Part shown: positions 34,671 through 45,583 of the stretch, piece by piece | How the letters are laid out: each line of letters opens with the position of its first letter | How positions within the stretch are numbered: the first letter of the stretch is position 1 | From: Triplophysa rosa | Lineage: Eukaryota > Chordata > Actinopteri > Cypriniformes > Nemacheilidae | Reading direction: 5' to 3' | Length of the DNA stretch: 64,000 bases | Assembly: GCF_024868665.1 (NCBI RefSeq) | Contig: NC_079895.1 | Location: forward strand, 27,002,709-27,066,708 | Notes under the pieces: model-generated | Told to the model about the DNA's origin: nothing | The model's database searches: none | The model's input: the letters and a program-made list of their open reading frames with translations, nothing else | Translations under genes and position numbers: made by a program

Positions 34671-34814
34671 TGCTTGCACTGTTCTAGATAACAAAGAACC
34701 TACTTGTTACTTGAATTTTAAGATCACTTTAGTGATTTAGTAAAACTTTACTTTTCTCGGTATATGTGGTTAAGTACAGCAGTCATTGTCATTTCATTCC
34801 TTACAGTTATAAAC

Positions 34815-35084
34815 ATGGATGAAAGTCACAGACCGTCTTCATATCTGGACGAGCCGCCGAACAGTCGTCTGTTTCTCGTCACCAGTAAATCAGTCTCTGA
34901 AGATGTCATCCGAGAGCATTTCACACGCTTCGGGGTGATTCAGGACTTCTGGGTGGTGAAAGACAAACACACGAAAGAGTCGAAAGGAGTTTCGTTTGTG
35001 AAGTACGCGAAGTCTTCTCAAGCTTGCACTGCTATGGAGGAGATGCACGGAAAATGCCTGGCCGAAGGAACTAAACCCATAAAG
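34815..35084 (+). CDS. rbm45: rbm45 coding exon 1 (RRM1)
   Basis: Residues 1-90. [15 protein letters not shown] and [20 protein letters not shown] are near-identical to human RRM1. It ends ...TKPIK at a GTTCTT donor, weak after the GT but matching the known boundary before VFIAQS. Confidence 0.93.
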
Positions 35085-38000
35085 GTTCTTCATACATAAA
35101 TGATCATTGCTTCACAGAGCCTTTCCAGATAACTTACTATAGTGTTAGTAATTAATAGTAAACTTCAGTATTTCCTACAGTTTATTCACTTCGCTATAGT
35201 TAATACAAACGACTGTAATCAAGTACAAACTACCGTTATTTACAGCCGTTTACAATAGTACATGCTACAAGTTTCAGTATTTTTAGTATGATGTGTTGGG
35301 CTGGCGTTTCTGGCTAAGTTTAACGTTACGCTGACCATGTGATCAATGTTGTTTTAATGATAATAATAAAACGCAATATTTTTGATATGTTATGATTATT
35401 TGGAGACCTGATGCTTCTCACTCATGCAGGTGTTCATCGCACAGTCCAGATCTTCTGGAAATCACCGGGATGTGGAGGACGAGGAGCTCACCAGAATATT
35501 TGTCATGATCCCAAAAACCTTCACGGAGGAGGACTTGAAAGAAACCTTTAAGGTATGTTTTTGTTTTGATGGATTATTCTTCATTCTCACCGAAACATGT
35601 CAACCTAAATAAGAAACATCTAAAATAATTTCCATTTTCTTTCGATTTTGGTATAAAATCATTCAATCAATCTGTTTTTGTATTTGTTTTTGTGTGTGTT
35701 TATTTATATCTCTTAATAAAAACATGTATCTGTGCTGCAGGAGTATGGCGATATAGAGTATGCCATTGTTATAAGAAATAAGACCACGGGGGAAAGTAAA
35801 GGTCTGGGATATGTAAGATACCACAGGCCTTCATATGCCGCTCGAGCCATAGAGAACTGTGATAAGAGTTGAGTATTTCAGAATTTATACTGTGTCTGTA
35901 ACTCGCTGTTGCTTTCAGATGAGCTTTTATGTCGTCTGTCTCTGTAGCCTTTAGAGCCATTTTAGCTGAACCGAGAACCAAAAACGCATCGGCAGACAGC
36001 GAGTATGCCACAAGCTCCAGACCGGAGCACTCCGGAAGCGATCCAGGCCCCAGCACATCCGCATTTGGTGAGTATGAAACCATCTTAAAAAAAATGCCAT
36101 GTTTTCATGTGTGTGTGTGTGCGTACATGTGAAGATGAACAGGCTTGCCTCAACTAAAGAGTTATCTTCTATCCCAGTAAAATAAAACATGTTTCCTGCA
36201 GCTCACGACTCTGCGAGATACAGTGCAGGAGATGCGTGGAGCTCTGACATAATCACCCGCTGCCTGATGGTCACGTCACGAGCAGCGGTCACACAGGAAC
36301 AGATCTATGGGCTGTTCGATCTCATCCCAGGCATGGATTTATGTGAGATGCAGAGAGACCAATACGGCTTTAACAAAGGTCAGACACCCCACACTATAAC
36401 CATGCAACGCAGATGTTTTCACTAAGCCAGTTATTCATTTACTGTGTGTGTGTGATCTACAGGGCAGGCTATAGTCCGCTATAACAATCTGGGCTCTGCC
36501 GTTTATGCCAAAGAGAAGCTGAGTGGTTTCGAGTATCCTCCCGGAAACCTTCTCTCAGTAACTTATATAGATGATGGAGAGGACAAGACCAGGTACAGAC
36601 ACCGCTTTACATTCATCATATTTTATTATGAAAATACCTCCGTGTGTATATAGTTCTGTAGGCCCTTATTTATGGCCGTCATGTGTAGGCTTGTTGCGAT
36701 AGTCGGTGTCACCAGTGATGCACGTTGTCCACCCACCAAACGATTACATCACTTGTCCCCCGCCGCCATTTTGAATTTTTATAGTAATAAATGACTTAGT
36801 TTAGTTAAAGACCAAACCACAGTTGCGCGTCTGAACACGACTGCTGCATTCAGCGTAAGCGGAACAAGTGTCGCAGCAAAGATCAGCAGCAGGAGTCAGA
36901 TTTTATTGGCGGAGGCTTTTCTGACAAAGAATATGTAGTAGAATATGTAAGCACTGTCATCAAGAGCCGGTTACGTTTAATTTTCTATTTCTTCTCATTT
37001 TAAAAAGCCGGTGCTTTGCCATTTATTTAACATAATCGTTTTTCATTTCATATTCCCTTTCTTATTCGTTTCTTGTTTTTTGCTTGATGTGTATCGTGAT
37101 TATTCGTTTTGTTAAGGCAACCTATCTGACGTTAAGGTACTTTATATTTGTTTCTTATTTTTTGCATGGTGTGTGCAGTGGTTATTCGTTTTGTAAGGTC
37201 TGTGTTTAATATTAGAAAATGTCATTGTACTTTTTTGTAGTGTTGTGGGTTTTTATTAAGAAAGATATTGAACCCACCATTAATTTAAGCAATTGCCGTT
37301 CCTGAATTGCCGCTAATTTAAAACTGAAAGTAAAATGCGTCATGCGCATGGCCGCAACTTCGACCACCCCACAGCAAACCCCTCACCCCCGGTGCCACCG
37401 GTGCTACCTGTGTTTTTACACGTCTATCAACCGGTGGGAAAATGTAATCACCGCCACATCCCTAGTCATGTGTATGTTACGGGAAATGCTTGTCCGGTGT
37501 GTATAGAGCTCATCAATAGTGAAGTGATGTCATTGAGTCACTTTATGTTGCGTCTGTCTGTGTGTTCAGTCTTGTAGGGAGGATGGCCATGCAGCTTGTA
37601 GCCGCTCAGATGATGTCTGTGGTCTGGAACGGACCCTCCAGTACACAGCTCATGAAGACCAGCATGGTGCGCAACATTTCCCACATCTCTCAAATAAGAG
37701 AGAAGGTTGGGTGGTTATGTTTGGTGTTTTGGTAAAGAAGTAATCCACATGCATGCTCTTTAAATAGTATTTCAAAACATCTCAAATGACCAAGACTAGG
37801 GCTGAAAACTGGTTTTTAGAACGCATTTAAAGTTTGTTTAATATATAGATAAGTGTGATCTCTCTCCTGCAGGGCTTTGCATCGGCTCCTGCACTCCCAA
37901 AGAGCCGCGTGCAGACGGATGTAGCTCTGCCTCCCCCGAGGAAACTGGCCCCGCATGAAAGTGTGGCTAAAGAGAGACTCTTTGTCATATTCAACCCCTC

Positions 38001-38467
38001 ACCCCTGCCTGTGGATGTGCTGGAGGATGTGTTCTGGTGAGTGTGTTTCTGCTTTTATGTTACATTTACATTTGCACGCTTCTTCCAGTAACTGTCAAAA
38101 ATGGAGAACTCTGGAACAGGATACATCACACGGTTTTAACCAGCCCACCACAAAAGATTTTCCACACGGCATCATCTTTCTGATTTCCACACATCCCTCA
38201 CTCCGTACACATTTGTTTTATTCAATTTATTTATATTAGTCGACGGTTGACAGTGTTGCGTTTTCCCTGTGCAGTCGTTTTGGTTCCCTAATGGATGTTT
38301 ACCTGGTTCCCGGCCGGAACCTGGGCTATGTAAAGTACGCTGACAGAAGGCACGCCATGGATGCCATAGCAGCGCTGCACGGTAAAGTGGTGAACGGGGT
38401 CAAGATGAAGGTCTTGCTGGCAGACCCGCCAAAAGAGGAGTCACACAAACGACAGAGAACCTACTGA
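34815..38467 (+). CDS. rbm45: RNA-binding protein 45 (complete coding region)
   Basis: A nuclear/cytoplasmic RNA-binding protein with several RRM domains. Nine coding exons (34815-35084, 35430-35552, 35741-35867, 35948-36067, 36202-36378, 36463-36592, 37570-37666, 37873-38036, 38275-38467) join in frame to 466 residues; human RBM45 has about 475. RRM1: RNP2 LFLVTS (19-24), RNP1 KGVSFVKY (57-64). RRM2: IFVMIP (113-118), KGLGYVRY (151-158). A third, atypical RRM lies at about 225-310. The C-terminal RRM runs from [12 protein letters not shown] to NLGYVKYA. The C-terminal KRQRTY is a basic nuclear-localisation-type end also found in the human protein. The start is MDESHRP: A at -3 and G at +4, and an N-terminus like the human one. 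It lies between pde11a and osbpl6, as in mammals. Confidence 0.96.
35430..35552 (+). CDS. rbm45: rbm45 coding exon 2
   Basis: Residues 91-131. [20 protein letters not shown] ends RRM1 and starts RRM2 ([20 protein letters not shown]). Acceptor CATGCAG, donor GTATGT. Confidence 0.95.
35741..35867 (+). CDS. rbm45: rbm45 coding exon 3 (RRM2)
   Basis: Residues 132-173 plus one base. [20 protein letters not shown], then [20 protein letters not shown]. The donor GTTGAG gives Thr174 at the junction, where human has Ser. Confidence 0.92.
35948..36067 (+). CDS. rbm45: rbm45 coding exon 4 (linker)
   Basis: Residues 175-213. [12 protein letters not shown] is conserved, followed by a Ser/Pro-rich, low-conservation linker between RRM2 and RRM3. 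Acceptor TCTGTAG, donor GTGAGT, phase 1. Confidence 0.92.
36202..36378 (+). CDS. rbm45: rbm45 coding exon 5 (start of RRM3)
   Basis: Residues 215-272. [20 protein letters not shown], then [17 protein letters not shown], matches the human RRM3 and homo-oligomer-assembly region. Acceptor TTTCCTGCAG, donor GTCAGA. Confidence 0.92.
36463..36592 (+). CDS. rbm45: rbm45 coding exon 6 (end of RRM3)
   Basis: Residues 274-315. [20 protein letters not shown], then [20 protein letters not shown]. Acceptor GATCTACAG, donor GTACAG, phase 2. Confidence 0.93.
37570..37666 (+). CDS. rbm45: rbm45 coding exon 7
   Basis: [20 protein letters not shown], then [13 protein letters not shown]. Two donors keep the frame: GTGCGC after 37666 and GTTGGG after 37705, the latter adding 13 residues. 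The shorter form fits the human spacing better. Acceptor GTGTTCAG. Confidence 0.85.
37873..38036 (+). CDS. rbm45: rbm45 coding exon 8 (start of last RRM)
   Basis: A Pro-rich linker ([20 protein letters not shown]), then [20 protein letters not shown]. Acceptor CTCCTGCAG, strong donor GTGAGT, phase 2. Confidence 0.94.
38275..38467 (+). CDS. rbm45: rbm45 coding exon 9 and stop
   Basis: [40 protein letters not shown], ..., [20 protein letters not shown] and Y, then TGA. Acceptor CTGTGCAG. This is the C-terminal RRM and basic tail. Confidence 0.95.
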
Positions 38468-39860
38468 CCTTTGACCTTACCACCATCACAGGTAAGTCAG
38501 CTCAGTAGGTAAGATAGCGTGAACACAGTTTTGTGGACATAATTACAGTTGTTTCTCTAAACTTAGTTTGATATGTTTAAGCAACTGAAGAAAAATATTC
38601 TGCATATCAGGGATTTAATGTAATTGTGAAATTGGTCAAAATAAATGATGCAGCATTTGTTACATCACAGCAACAACAAAAAAACCTTCTAAAGAACTGT
38701 GACAGTGTTGTATTTCTTGTGATTCAGTAAACTGGACTTCCTGTCATTCCAGTTGTGACCCACAGAACATCCTGTGGTGCGAATTGAATCCTTACGTTTA
38801 CCCAAACCTCTTTTGTATTAATGCCCGTCTTTCTTTCAGGAGCTGATAGCTCACACGCTACTTGAAACGAACAATCCTCGGTTTAACATTTTTTTGGACT
38901 ACTTACAGGAAGGAATGTGTGTCTTTGTAGGTCACTTACATGACAGTTTGATATCGGTTAGACCAGTGGTTCTCAACTCTGGCCCGCCAGATCCATTTTC
39001 CTGCCGAGTTTAGCCCCAACTCTGATAAAACACACCTGAACAAACTAATCAGCATCAGATTCGATCAACTTGATGCGGCGCTACGCAAATCAAACGGCAT
39101 GTGACATAATGGTACAGCGAGAACGATTCAAGTGCCAAATGCGCCGTATGCATTTTTTATCTTGCGGTACTTTCATGCGACACGCCAAGCAATCTGCGTA
39201 GCCCCGCATGAAGTTGAACGCGTCTGTTCCTGAAGACGCGAATTAGCTTGTTCAGGTGTGTTTTTATCATAGTTGGGACTGAACTCGGCCAGAGATGAGA
39301 AGTAAACAGTAGAAGTAAACGCTCGTTCTTGCATATTTAAATGTGCAGTGTTATCAACATCATATCTCTTCTTTATATTTGATAAGATTTGAAGCATATT
39401 GTTTGTGATCACTTTTTTAGCCTTCTAGATTTTTGCCACGATTTGTCCAAATGACCAAAACATAATGATTAGGTCTGGCAGACGATGCTTGAGGTTTATC
39501 CAGACTGTATTCTGCTGTTCCTCTGTGGACGCGGTGTTTAACTGTGTTGTCTTTGTTCTTACAGAGTTTTAAGTGACATGACGCATGACCATGACAGGAC
39601 GGATATGACACGACCTCATAGCGACGGACACTGACTGCCGTACTGCTATTTCTGTTTGTTTTAATTGCAGAGAAAGTGTTGTTTTGTTTTTTTGCACTTT
39701 TTAGCTTTTTCTCTTTTATGCTCTCGTGTTTACTGTTAGCTAATAGAGACACTTCACTAAAGGTGACAGAAAGAACCACAGACAAGTGTCAGCCCATGCC
39801 AATCATTATGTGTTTGATGTGTACAGAACCACCAAAATAAAGGAGACTGGCTTTATAAAC
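38468..39860 (+). other. rbm45: rbm45 3' UTR, probably spliced
   Basis: 24 bases after the stop a strong donor (cacag|GTAAGT, 38491/38492) is followed by plausible acceptors at 38839 (TTTCTTTCAG) and 39564 (TTGTTCTTACAG). It includes a MITE-like inverted repeat at about 38960-39300 (gaccagtggttctcaactct; acctgaacaaactaat and its near complement near 39240). The UTR probably ends soon after the AATAAA at 39836. Confidence 0.55.
39836..39841 (+). terminator. poly(A) signal AATAAA of rbm45
   Basis: caccaaAATAAAggagactgg, followed within 30 bases by the GT/T-rich gtgccctgttgtcttttct, the normal arrangement of a cleavage site. It is the only well-placed canonical signal downstream of rbm45. Confidence 0.65.
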
Positions 39861-40782
39861 CATCTGGAGTGCCCTGTTGTCTTTTCTATTGTCTTAATGT
39901 TTTTGTCAAATGAAAATGAAGAGAGTGGTGGCAGCTGTGTCGTCATAGTCACTGTATAGCCTGGAATACACCAAGCCGACAGCCGGCCACCGGGCAGTTT
40001 TTGAGCGCCTGCCGATTTGGTTTCATCAGTGTGCTTTACTGCGTTGGCAGCTTTCGTTGGTGCTAGTTTGACGGTTTGGTGTGTTACAGGCTCGTGTGTG
40101 TCATTAATATTTTAGATTGGCAACAATTGTTACTGCTGACACAAGGCCATTAATGAGTTTGAGCTCATTAATAATCAGTGTTTTCACATTATGGAGTGTA
40201 TTTAACGTATAATAGCCTGTTCATTAAAATTATATTTTTAACCGCTGTTTGCTTTGAGATGGAGCAAATCAGAGGCATATAACTAATTTACATGTATGCG
40301 TTTGACATATGCTTGTTACCAAAGTGCACATACTGTATATACTTACGATCCTTATGTGCTTTGTATGAGAATCGAACTAGTATGATACTTCAGTGGTTTT
40401 AAACTGAGGGCCACCAGAAGGCGCCAGCAGAACTGCAGTTTGACATTTATAGAATACAGACTTTCATCCTGATTTCTACCAACCAACAGAATTGATGTTC
40501 CAGCATTGTATGCATTTTATGTATTTGGTTAATTTAAAGTTTTAAGCTTGATTCATGTTTTACGTCACACCCTTCACAAGTACGGTCTCGTGCTAAAACA
40601 TTTGAATGTGCTGGATGAATAGGTGATATTGTGTTTGCTATTTGTGAGTTTGTAGCTTATTTCTTCTTTCATTGCTCTCTTTTTAAATTGGCACAAATTA
40701 TGGTGTGTAACTGCAGGGGTTTTCTGCTGTCAAGTGAGATTATAATGTGATCAGATCTGTGAAGAAACGTATTTTGAATTAA

Positions 40783-41334
40783 AGGGGTCATATGACACAG
40801 CTAAAACGAATATAATCGTTTATGTAATGCAAAGTGTACACACGATTTAGAGTTCAAAAACGCTGTATTTTCCACATACCGTGCATGTTTGTATCTCCTC
40901 TTTGCTCCGCCTCTCTGAAACGCGCGGATTTTTAACAAAGCTCATGGCTCTGAAAAGCGAGGTGTGCTATGATTGGCCAGTTCACCAGTGCGTAGTGATT
41001 GGTGGAATACTGCAAGCGTGTGAGGGAAATGTAACGCCTCTTACCATATTTGGAACATCGGGTTCCTCTTCAATTGTACTGACAGGTACGCCCACCTTAC
41101 TTGAGTATACATTTGGGCGGTCTTAGTCAAATCATACCACGGACTGACGTAGATTTGTGGGGGTGTGGCTACACGAGGCGTTTCAGGCAGGTCTGGGTGA
41201 GCATTCGCTTTTACATAGAATGACTCTTTTGTTCCCACACTTTCATTTCTGCAATTATACGTGTCTAATACATGCATGAGCAACTTATAACACAGCAAAG
41301 ACAGAAAAACACGTATTCGCGCCATATGACCCCT
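40783..41334. mobile_element. TTAA-flanked MITE, 552 bp
   Basis: The terminal inverted repeats AGGGGTCATATG and CATATGACCCCT are each bordered by TTAA (40779-40782 and 41335-41338). No transposase frame. A partial inverted copy is at 23013-23354. TTAA preference suggests mobilisation by a piggyBac- or Kolobok-type enzyme. Confidence 0.87.
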
Positions 41335-41439
41335 TTAATGTGCTGTTTGATCGTAGTGGGGAAAATCTTTTTTTATTGGAAATTTGCGTCAACTGCCTTT
41401 TAATTGAATTATATGCTTATATAATTATATGTATATGTT

Positions 41440-41582
41440 TTCCACATCCCTCCAGTCCAGTCATCCTTACTGTTCGTGATAGGATCCAGTCCATCCTTTA
41501 CCGCATCCCTCGTCACTGTCTCTGGTGGGATCCACTCCAGGCTTTTCCACATCCCTCCAGTCCAGTCATCCTTACTGCAGGG
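41440..41582. repeat. 34-base direct repeat
   Basis: ttttccacatccctccagtc and the next bases (cagtcatccttactg) occur at 41440 and again at 41547, 107 bases apart. A partial third (accgcatccctcgtcactg) lies between them. Confidence 0.85.
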
Positions 41583-41737
41583 CGGAGCGTCGAGCGCGCT
41601 GCATCCGTCTCAACTGCGTTCAAATCCAGCCGTACACAGCACTTTTTCCGACTTTCTTCACTGAATACACCAAACCTTGACAACCTTCCCTTCTGTAAGC
41701 ATGGTTATCTGTGCAGACTGAGCGCCGACCGAGCGGG

Positions 41738-41822
41738 AATATAAAACCTTTGACCGCATCGCTAATTCACAGCATCGGGTTTCTGCGCCAAGAAATGATC
41801 CGTTCAACTGACTGAACCGCCG
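41738..41822 (+). promoter_or_regulatory. candidate TATA promoter and first exon, possibly of osbpl6
   Basis: gcgggaATATAAAAcctttg at about 41738 sits at the edge of a GC-rich stretch (41580-41830). It is followed, after about 80 bases, by a good donor, ccgccg|GTACGT (41822/41823). There is no coding frame. Human OSBPL6 has non-coding first exons far upstream, so this could be one. Linkage to osbpl6 is inference from position only. Confidence 0.3.
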
Positions 41823-43439
41823 GTACGTTCCGCTTCTCTAACGCTTTCATTGCTGTCTTTTCTGTTATAAGTTCTTTTTTTTTTTTTACAGACACCGCTA
41901 ATTTCCTTTCGGACTGAGAAAGGCCGTTAGATGTTGATAAGCTGATTATAATGGCAGATGGTTCGGACTGTGTCCTCTTGACTTTGTGTGTCATTAATAT
42001 AAGCTCGACATGCTGTTGTTTATTCGGACAATAAAACGGACCCTCATATAAGATAACAACTCAAACTCTCGTTGTGACATGGTCGTGTTGAGTTGAAATG
42101 ATGTTATGTCATGGCATGTCAACACTGTCTGGGTTAGTTTTAAAGGCTGTAGGCTGTCTTTATATTACTGATGTCTGTCTGTTGAAAACTGGACCTCTTG
42201 CCCACGACCCCTTGACTTTTGGGGGTCTCAAAGCCCAAGGTCAGGCACTGCAGTGTATCTGATATAAACATGGGAATGTTTCCTGTTTTGGTATACCATA
42301 ATAACACACGTGACTCTGACCGGTTAATGTCAAGTTAAATGTGATATGGTCATGATTTGGATGTGTAGTTATGGATAGATACCAGAAGATCAACACATCT
42401 GTACTTTATTACACACATATGCATTTGCCAGACACTTTAATTCGTTTTTAATACAACGCATTTACATATTTTTTTACGTATTGTGTTGTGTTATTACACA
42501 TTCGTATGACTTTATTACACCCATGAAACGCAAAAGATGTTATGCAGAAGGATTGTGTTCACATCACATCTCTGTGAAAGGAACGGATCGAACTTTAAAG
42601 CGGGCTGAAAGTCTGGCCTTCTCGGTCAGTTACATCAAACCAAAGTGAAGAGGTCAATGTGAAGAAATGAGCAGAGGCAAAATGTCCAGTTTATCTTCTG
42701 CTTTGCATGAGGATCATGATGACTGACACAACATTGACATGTTTCATGATAACGTGTTCAATCGTTTACATAAGCTTGTCATTTAACATCATCATTCAGG
42801 ATATGTCTAAGTTGTTATTGATATGTAATTGAGGCTCATTTTGTCCATGTGAGCATGTGGATGAATGATTTGAGAGAAGGCTGTTGTGCTTTTGTAGAGA
42901 GGTGATGATAAAGACCCACAGTAAACTGACCCACAGCTTGATTCTGCCAATTACAGACTCTTTTAATAATGCAGGAGACTGAAACGGAATGATATCGTCA
43001 TGGACACGCACACACAGTCTGGCCAATTGCAACAAATCTTTATACAGACAGAAACACCTGTAACACCTACAGTGGAAATATTGGTGCTTGTGTAATTCAT
43101 GTCTTAATGCACATAATGCTTGGTGATATTGAGCACTGTTGACAGACAGACTGACAGGCAGACAGACGAGTAAGGAACTACTACAATAATAACAGCACAT
43201 CTAACACATCGTGTTAAAAATAACGTGTTGCTTGTTAAGGCCCATTCACACCAAGAAGGATATCTACAGGGCTGTACGTTCACTTTTTTTGCTAATAGCA
43301 CTGGTGCTACAAAGTTTTAAAGTTTTGTGGCACATGCCAAAAAGTTGTAGCACAAGTATAAAACGTCTGTTGTCATCATTAAAAATATGGAAGTGATGTT
43401 CATCACATGAATAGGCAGGTAACTGACAAAGGACATTAA

Positions 43440-44710
43440 AGGTGCAGTGAACTAGGACCACAATTTGAACCCGAGCTTTTATTATATAAGAGGGAATCAT
43501 ATTCAAGCGAACATCCTGTAAGTGTCAGACCTGAAAACGCCCTTGTTACTGAACTAACAACTGTTATTGACACGATCGAGGCTCAGCGAACGGCAGGGCC
43601 AGGAATGCACCTATCTATGAACACCGCCTCCACAGAAGAATATCAACGCCTACTTCTGGAGCCCCGCCCACTGGTTCGCGTATGACAGTACTGAACACGA
43701 GCTGCACGGAACCAGATAGAGCGAGTGTCAGCATCATGCCGTTAAAGATCGCAAAATACTGTATTGTGCAGTGCCTGGTTGTGGAAGAACACAGTCGCTA
43801 TAACCTTCCTTCGGATTCCGACAGTAGGAATGCGTGCTTGAAGTTCATTTTTAAAGACGTTCCAGCTCACGCGGGGAAAACATTGAGCGGTTGTTTGCTT
43901 CATTTCAACGCGGATTCCTTGAACAAGTCTTTGCGGAGAGACTAAAATGAAAAAGCAGTGCTGTGCCGTCAATATTGGATCCGATAGGAATGGCGCAGCA
44001 ATCTTGTGTGAGTAAAACATATTTGTGTCACTATTGCTTTGTTAGAGATCGCTTGATATGCCCTGATAGTATTACCTGGGGACCTCCAGTCATTTGTAAT
44101 AATTGTAATCGGCATCTCTGTGATTTGGCGGGCTCATATATCATTTTTCAAGATTTTATCCACCGTTTGCGAATAATGGAGGCTGTTTGAAGTGTTTTGG
44201 TATTATTTCTGGTGCTGGGTCATTTTGGCCGGGAGTCTAGCATTTGTTTATTTATCATGAACATTTGAGACCCGCGATCGCGGTGATCTTTTGTCCGGTT
44301 CGCGGGTGTTAAATGCTGACAGGTACGGTCATATATCACTAAACACCATACAACTATAGGCTATACAAACTATACGCAAAGCCTTGCCATCACATCCGGG
44401 AAATAAGTCTGTAAATTTGAGTAAAATCAAGTTACGTAACGTTACGTGTCTAACCAAATTCACAGAAGGCTCCAACTAAGTCAACTACGCAAGCTGCTAT
44501 CCAATCATAGCAGTGGGCGTTTACTTCCAAGTCTTCTATGCGGCCCGCCCTTAAAAACTGAGCGTTTCTCCAGCCGGCCTCAAAACCAGGGTAGAAAATA
44601 GCCTATTACTTATTGATTTTGATGTTTTCAAATGTAAAAACCACACAAACATCATAAGTAGACATCAGACAATAGTATAAAACAATAAAAACATCCAGTT
44701 CACTGCACCT
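43440..44710. mobile_element. TTAA-flanked, THAP-bearing transposon remnant (Kolobok-like)
   Basis: The 14-base perfect terminal inverted repeats AGGTGCAGTGAACT (43440-43453) and AGTTCACTGCACCT (44697-44710) are each bordered by TTAA (43436-43439 and 44711-44714). The 1271-base interior contains a broken THAP-like zinc-finger frame (43737-43945) and little else, so most of any transposase is gone. TTAA duplication plus a THAP domain points to the Kolobok superfamily; that assignment is inference. Confidence 0.75.
43737..43945 (+). pseudogene. THAP-like zinc-finger fragment
   Basis: MPLKIAKYCIV begins like a THAP domain. A neighbouring frame then supplies PGCGRTQS, and the first frame resumes with RYNLPSDSDSRNACLKFIF and the C-x2-H-F end GCLLHF. 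At least two frame changes and a Trp-to-Cys change at the family's conserved tryptophan mark it as dead. In transposases this C2CH domain binds the element ends. Confidence 0.6.
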
Positions 44711-45204
44711 TTAATGTTACATACAGATGGATAAATTAGGGCCATATAATTTTTAATTGTTCTAAGTGTGTTTTTCATTTTTACTATACAATAGTGGTAT
44801 ATTTGTCCACATAAATTACTGTAGTATACTATAGTATTTACTATAGTAAACGGCAGTCAAATTCCTAGATACTATAGTGTTTTTGAACCTTACTAATGTA
44901 TACTACAGTCTTTACTACAGTTTATCAATTTACTACAGGGGTACTTCAATTTTCTCTAGCAAAGTCTATAGTGCACTACAGTAATATTTTCAGGTTAACG
45001 GGACTTTTATTTTGACGGGTCGTGGGGAAGACTCTTGAGTCTTAGTGTGTATTTGAGGATAGTTTTGAAATGCTCCTGAAATCAACTTTCAGAGCAACTC
45101 CGGAGATGAAGTTCATGTGTTCATATCCTCATACAGTGCAGACGAATCATGTTGCACGTGAAACTGTGTAGTTCATTCAGACACTCAGAACAGCCAGATG
45201 ACAT

Positions 45205-45583
45205 CGTTTTTACTTCCGTATTTTGACGCATTCCCGAGTGAAATGGAATTTTGAATGAGAAAATAGTGGGTGTGGCTTTCATTTTTCTCTGCGATTTGAT
45301 TGGATGTATAAAAACATCCATTGCATTTTGAAATGGAACTGGCAGCAGACTGACCGTTGAAGGGGAGGAGTTAACAGATGCTCCGCCCAAGCCGTCTAAC
45401 ATACGTCATCTAAGATGGATAGTCATTACAGCACGGAAGTGCATTTTCAGATTTTAACTGAAGATTATGAGGGCACACGATTTTAAAAGGAGAATGACCC
45501 ACATTGATGAACTATTTACAATAAAAGCTGCAATATTTAATGAAAAAATAGGCATTGTCCTTTTTAATTTCACTGATACTTTA
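45205..45583. mobile_element. second copy of the 27204 MITE, trimmed at the left
   Basis: ttgaaggggaggagttaac, ccgtctaacatacgtcat and the end cactgatactttaaat align with 27230-27611 in the same orientation. The left terminus is missing, and the right one has drifted from gggact to gatact. It is inserted in the hAT-like backbone. Confidence 0.82.

Larger units (their letters stand above)
39861..41700. other. intergenic region downstream of rbm45
   Basis: No exon was recognised. Contains a TTAA-flanked MITE (40783-41334) and a 34-base direct repeat (41440 and 41547). Confidence 0.65.

Noticed and set aside
34764..34814. Upstream in-frame ATG adding 17 hydrophobic residues to rbm45
   Set aside because: Poor start context (T at -3), not present in the family; MDES at 34815 has strong context and matches known N-termini.
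36660..37470. Possible transposon in rbm45 intron 6 (taggcttgttgcgatagtcg ... caccgccacatccctag)
   Set aside because: Ends do not pair convincingly and no target duplication was found, so borders cannot be supported.
41600..41640. tRNA-like B-box word gttcaaatcc near 41618
   Set aside because: No matching A box or cloverleaf at the right distance.
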